From: Chryseobacterium oncorhynchi
GTDB taxonomy: Bacteria > Bacteroidota > Bacteroidia > Flavobacteriales > Weeksellaceae
Assembly (NCBI RefSeq): GCF_002899895.1
Contig: NZ_PPEI02000001.1
Location: forward strand, 124,001-188,000
DNA length: 64,000 bases
Reading direction: 5' to 3'
Positions 61,603 through 64,000 of the stretch are shown here, piece by piece. The notes under the pieces were generated by a model. That model did not search any database. It saw only the letters and a list, made by a program, of their open reading frames with translations, and had not been told where the DNA came from. How positions within the stretch are numbered: position 1 is the first letter of the stretch; each line of letters opens with the position of its first letter. The position numbers and the translations under genes were made by a program.

Positions 61603-62394
61603 ATGTTATTAGCAAACAAGATTGCCATTATTTATGGAGCCGGCGGAGCGGTCGGAAGTACAGTTGCAGAAACTTTTGCCCGTGAAGGTGCTAAAGTATT
61701 CTTAACAGGACGAAACAAATCAAAAGTGGAGGCTGTAGCAGCCAGAATTAAGGCAGCTGGTGGTTACGCAGAAGTTGCAGAAGTTGATGCACTTAATGAA
61801 TCTCAAATCACAGAGCATTTAAATAATGTTATCGAAAAATCAGGAAATATTGACATTTCATTTAACGCAGTGGGTCTCCGTAATACAAAATTACAGGGAG
61901 TTGCATTGGTAGACCTTGATGTTGATGATTTTATGGCTCCTCTTTTATCTCATGTACAGTCTAATTTTTTAACGGCGAGAGTAGCGGGAAGACATATGGG
62001 ACCAAATGGATCGGGAGTTATTATGACTGTTACTTCTAGTCCCTCAAGGGTAGCAATCCCCCATATGGGTGGAGTAGCTGTTGCTATGGCTGCTGAAGAA
62101 GCGCTTATCAGGGATCTTTCTGCAGAATTGGGATCTACAGGTGTAAGGGCAGTAGGCATTCGTCCTGAGGGTATGGCAGATAGTGATACCATGGAAGAAG
62201 TATATGGGCTTCACGCTAAAGCCAATGGTCTTACCCGTGAACAGTTTCAAGGTATCATAGAAAGGAATACACATAGCAAGCGTTTACCATTACTTCAGGA
62301 AATGGCAGAAGTCGCAGCATTTGTAGCATCAGACCGTGCCAGCGGAATGACCGGTACTATTGTTAATTTGAGTATGGGAACAATTGCAGATTAA
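61603..62394 (+). CDS. Short-chain dehydrogenase/reductase regulated by the divergent GlxA-type protein
   Basis: 263 residues. Rossmann motif YGAGGAVGSTVAETFAREG near 10-28 (with G-A-G-G-A-x-G instead of TGxxxGIG), acceptor TGRN at the end of strand two, and FNAVG in place of NNAG. The usual Tyr-x3-Lys active site is not found: the region after TVTSSPSRVAIPHMGG has VAMAAEEAL where YAxxK would stand, so it may be an atypical or inactive SDR. ATG 61603 is preferred because the ATG at 61573 is only 10 bp after the -7 element. Confidence 0.9.
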   Translation: MLLANKIAIIYGAGGAVGSTVAETFAREGAKVFLTGRNKSKVEAVAARIKAAGGYAEVAEVDALNESQITEHLNNVIEKSGNIDISFNAVGLRNTKLQGVALVDLDVDDFMAPLLSHVQSNFLTARVAGRHMGPNGSGVIMTVTSSPSRVAIPHMGGVAVAMAAEEALIRDLSAELGSTGVRAVGIRPEGMADSDTMEEVYGLHAKANGLTREQFQGIIERNTHSKRLPLLQEMAEVAAFVASDRASGMTGTIVNLSMGTIAD

Positions 62395-62401
62395 TAATCT
62401 G

Positions 62402-62444
62402 AATATCTCTGAGCACGGCATATCAAACAGCGCTCAGAGGTATT
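62402..62444 (+). other. Intergenic hairpin
   Basis: AATATCTCTGAGC against GCTCAGAGGTATT, 13 pairs with one T-G, 17-base loop, no T-run. It may stabilise or process the mRNA between the SDR and the next gene. Confidence 0.45.
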
Positions 62445-62498
62445 TGATTCTGAAAACAAAATCAATAAATCAACCAATAAATATTAAAATACCATATT

Positions 62499-63242
62499 AT
62501 GAATCAATATCAAATATTTTATGACTTACACCATCAAGCTCAGCCATTACTTATAGCTAATGCATGGAATGTAAAAAGCGCGCAAATTATTGAAAAAGCA
62601 GGGTTCAGTGCCATAGCAACTTCAAGTGGTGCTATTGCAAACTCTTTAGGCTATAATGATGGTGAACAGATTCCTTTTGAAGAATTATTTTATATCGTAA
62701 AACGTATTAAGGCAAGCACTAATATTCCGCTTACTGTTGATCTTGAGCGTGGCTACACCAATGATCCGGAAGTACTTAATTCACATATTCAGCAAATTAT
62801 AGATATAGGAGCAGTGGGAATTAATCTTGAAGATAATCAGGGCGAAGATATTTTTCTGAAAAAACTAAAATCAATCACAAAATATCTTACCCAGACCAAC
62901 CAAAAGTTATTTATTAATGCACGGACAGATGTGTTTGTACAAAACCTGGATAACCCGATAGAAACTGTTATCAATAGAGCAAAACTTTATAAGGATGCAG
63001 GAGCTGACAGTTTATTTGTCATTGGTTTAAAAGATCTGGAGACAATTAAAGAAATTATTCAAGCTGTACAGCTGCCTGTAAATGTTATAGGTATTTCCAG
63101 CCTTTCCTCTGTTGAGGAGCTTGCCAGCATAGGAGTGAAGCGAATCAGCATGGCCGGCATATTATATTCTGCAGGTTATGAAAAAATAAATTCACTTGTT
63201 AAGACCATAAAAGAAGAAAACTCTTTATCTAAATTATATTAA
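62499..63242 (+). CDS. Isocitrate lyase/PEP mutase-family enzyme
   Basis: 247-residue (beta/alpha)8-barrel of the phosphoenolpyruvate mutase/isocitrate lyase superfamily. Signatures: ATSSGAIANSLGYNDGE (41-57), metal-site VDLERGY near 85, GINLEDNQGED near 106 and INARTDVFV near 140. The first Asp of the metal site and the ED pair are kept. Without the KKCGH motif it is not a true isocitrate lyase; carboxyphosphoenolpyruvate or oxaloacetate-type substrates are typical of the group, but the actual reaction is unknown. Confidence 0.92.
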   Translation: MNQYQIFYDLHHQAQPLLIANAWNVKSAQIIEKAGFSAIATSSGAIANSLGYNDGEQIPFEELFYIVKRIKASTNIPLTVDLERGYTNDPEVLNSHIQQIIDIGAVGINLEDNQGEDIFLKKLKSITKYLTQTNQKLFINARTDVFVQNLDNPIETVINRAKLYKDAGADSLFVIGLKDLETIKEIIQAVQLPVNVIGISSLSSVEELASIGVKRISMAGILYSAGYEKINSLVKTIKEENSLSKLY

Positions 63243-63313
63243 ATTTTTAAATCGGAACTCGCTATCATCTTGTTCTATAACTTAACATTATAATAATCCA
63301 TAAAAAACATATT

Positions 63314-63802
63314 ATGATACCATCTATTAATGGACTGGCTAATATTTTAAAGCTTAATGAAAAGCTTTTTATAAATGCTTTAGAAAACATTACTCATGAG
63401 CATACTAATGACCGTCTGAGTGAGCATAATAATCCTGTCAACTGGCTAACCAACCATATTTTATGGGGAAGATATGAGATATTGAACCTGTTGGGAAAAT
63501 CCAATGAAACAAACCCCTATACAGATTTGTTTAAAAATTTTAAACCGTATGATGAAGAGATAGAATTTAACCAGATAGAATATATAAAAGAGGAATGGAG
63601 CAAGATGGTTCTTCTCATCAGTGAAGCTCTTGAAACAGCTACCGAAGAACAACTTGCTGAGGAGCCTAAGTCAGTGACTCCCATGGGAATCCCTACCAAA
63701 TTTGGAAACTTATCATTTTTAGTATGGCATGAAAATTATCATTTGGGGCAACTGGCATTTCTGAAAAAATATTATACAGAAGAAGCTATGAAGTTTTTCT
63801 AA
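63314..63802 (+). CDS. DinB-family protein
   Basis: 162 residues, four-helix DinB/YfiT-like metal-binding fold. The three histidines that usually bind Ni/Zn are offered by NWLTNHILWGRYEIL near 43-57 (His49) and VWHENYHLGQLAFLKKYY near 136-153 (His138, His142). Members are often thiol-transferases with mycothiol or bacillithiol; flavobacteria make bacillithiol, so that role is possible. Separate from the preceding gene by 71 bp. Confidence 0.88.
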   Translation: MIPSINGLANILKLNEKLFINALENITHEHTNDRLSEHNNPVNWLTNHILWGRYEILNLLGKSNETNPYTDLFKNFKPYDEEIEFNQIEYIKEEWSKMVLLISEALETATEEQLAEEPKSVTPMGIPTKFGNLSFLVWHENYHLGQLAFLKKYYTEEAMKFF

Positions 63803-63833
63803 AAGGTATATTTTAATAATAATATTGAGCAAT

Positions 63834-63863
63834 AAAAGCCTTAGATTTTACTAAGGCTTTTTT
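63834..63863 (+). terminator. Terminator after the DinB gene
   Basis: Stem AAAAGCCTTAG / CTAAGGCTTTT around ATTTTA, then T-run. Confidence 0.92.
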
Positions 63864-63919
63864 ACTTTTTTAGATGAAAAACTCTTTTCTTATTCGCGTT
63901 TTCTATTGAAAATCAGGTC

Positions 63920-64000
63920 TTATAGTGTTTTATAATAGACTCTGAATAAACTAGGATCTTTCAACGGGGAAACTCCTTTTACCTCTCCAAAAATATCTTT
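63920..64000 (-). CDS. C-terminal end of a further gene (3' end only)
   Basis: An open frame enters from the right edge on the minus strand and ends at TAA (63920-63922). The 26 visible residues (KDIFGEVKGVSPLKDPSLFR then VYYKTL) look like real protein and converge on the DinB terminator. Too little to name a family. Confidence 0.5.
   Translation of the reverse strand, partial: KDIFGEVKGVSPLKDPSLFRVYYKTL

Noticed and set aside
1-64000. CRISPR arrays, insertion sequences, tRNA and rRNA genes
   Set aside because: No regularly spaced repeats, transposase motifs or structural-RNA signatures were seen on either strand.

Overview
The window looks like chromosome of a low-GC member of the Bacteroidota, most likely a Chryseobacterium-type flavobacterium. 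Several signs agree. The genes sit in AT-rich DNA with few Shine-Dalgarno sites. Promoters match the flavobacterial TTG...TAnnTTTG pattern. TonB-dependent receptors with carboxypeptidase-like regulatory domains are frequent, and the RND pump is fused to its outer-membrane factor. There are no rRNA or tRNA genes, no insertion sequence, no CRISPR array and no phage. It reads as ordinary chromosome with some unusual regulatory and small-gene content.

Layout. 1-3.5 kb: end of a heavy-metal RND efflux operon. 3.8-8.7 kb: an uncharacterised flavoprotein-like gene, an aldo/keto reductase and a ClC channel. 8.9-16.2 kb: an OmpR-type two-component system followed by a putative operon (TauE/SafE, a four-repeat membrane protein, a TonB-dependent receptor, a PAP2 phosphatase); the same 11-bp tandem repeat lies before both the regulator and the operon. 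16.3-26.2 kb: redox enzymes, a rhodanese/thioredoxin pair, a LytS/LytTR system, a Gdx/SugE-type exporter, two DNA glycosylases and an aminopeptidase P. 26.3-40.6 kb: assimilatory sulfate reduction and cysteine synthesis (Rrf2 regulator, CysH, D, N, serine acetyltransferase, cysteine synthase, SUMT, CysJ, CysI), then a 27-residue peptide ending MCMCC, a 250-bp nested inverted repeat, a TonB-dependent receptor and a siroheme dehydrogenase/TauE fusion. No APS kinase is present and CysH carries the cysteines of APS reductases, so sulfate is probably reduced at the APS level.

40.7-48.4 kb holds hydrolases, an orphan protein with NlpC/P60-like motifs, and a zinc-homeostasis group: a Fur-family repressor divergent from merC-cobW, then a Tat-exported alkaline phosphatase. 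The motif GCAAC-N3-GTTrC occurs twice before merC, once before the phosphatase, and once before a ZnuD-like TonB receptor at 58.0 kb, each time at the same distance from a promoter -7 element. This suggests one Zur-type regulon spread across the window.

48.5-53.4 kb: an XRE/S24 regulator, a bacteriocin-like peptide gene (ISG-type leader, three perfect-length 11-residue glycine repeats, two CxxxC pairs), an Lrp/AsnC regulator, and a cobalamin riboswitch with a 30-codon small ORF before B12-independent methionine synthase. 53.5-57.9 kb: an ECF sigma factor that appears to start at ATT, its anti-sigma factor, and a divergent stress set (MsrB, FAS1 protein, two ferritin-like proteins). 58-64 kb: the ZnuD-like receptor, a GlxA-type regulator divergent from a short-chain dehydrogenase with a strong operator-like inverted repeat, a PEP-mutase-family enzyme, a DinB protein and the tail of one more gene.

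The best leads for something undescribed are the glycine-zipper peptide, the cysteine-tailed leader ORF, the small ORF behind the B12 riboswitch and the zinc-box regulon. All functional calls rest on reading motifs by eye; no database search was run.
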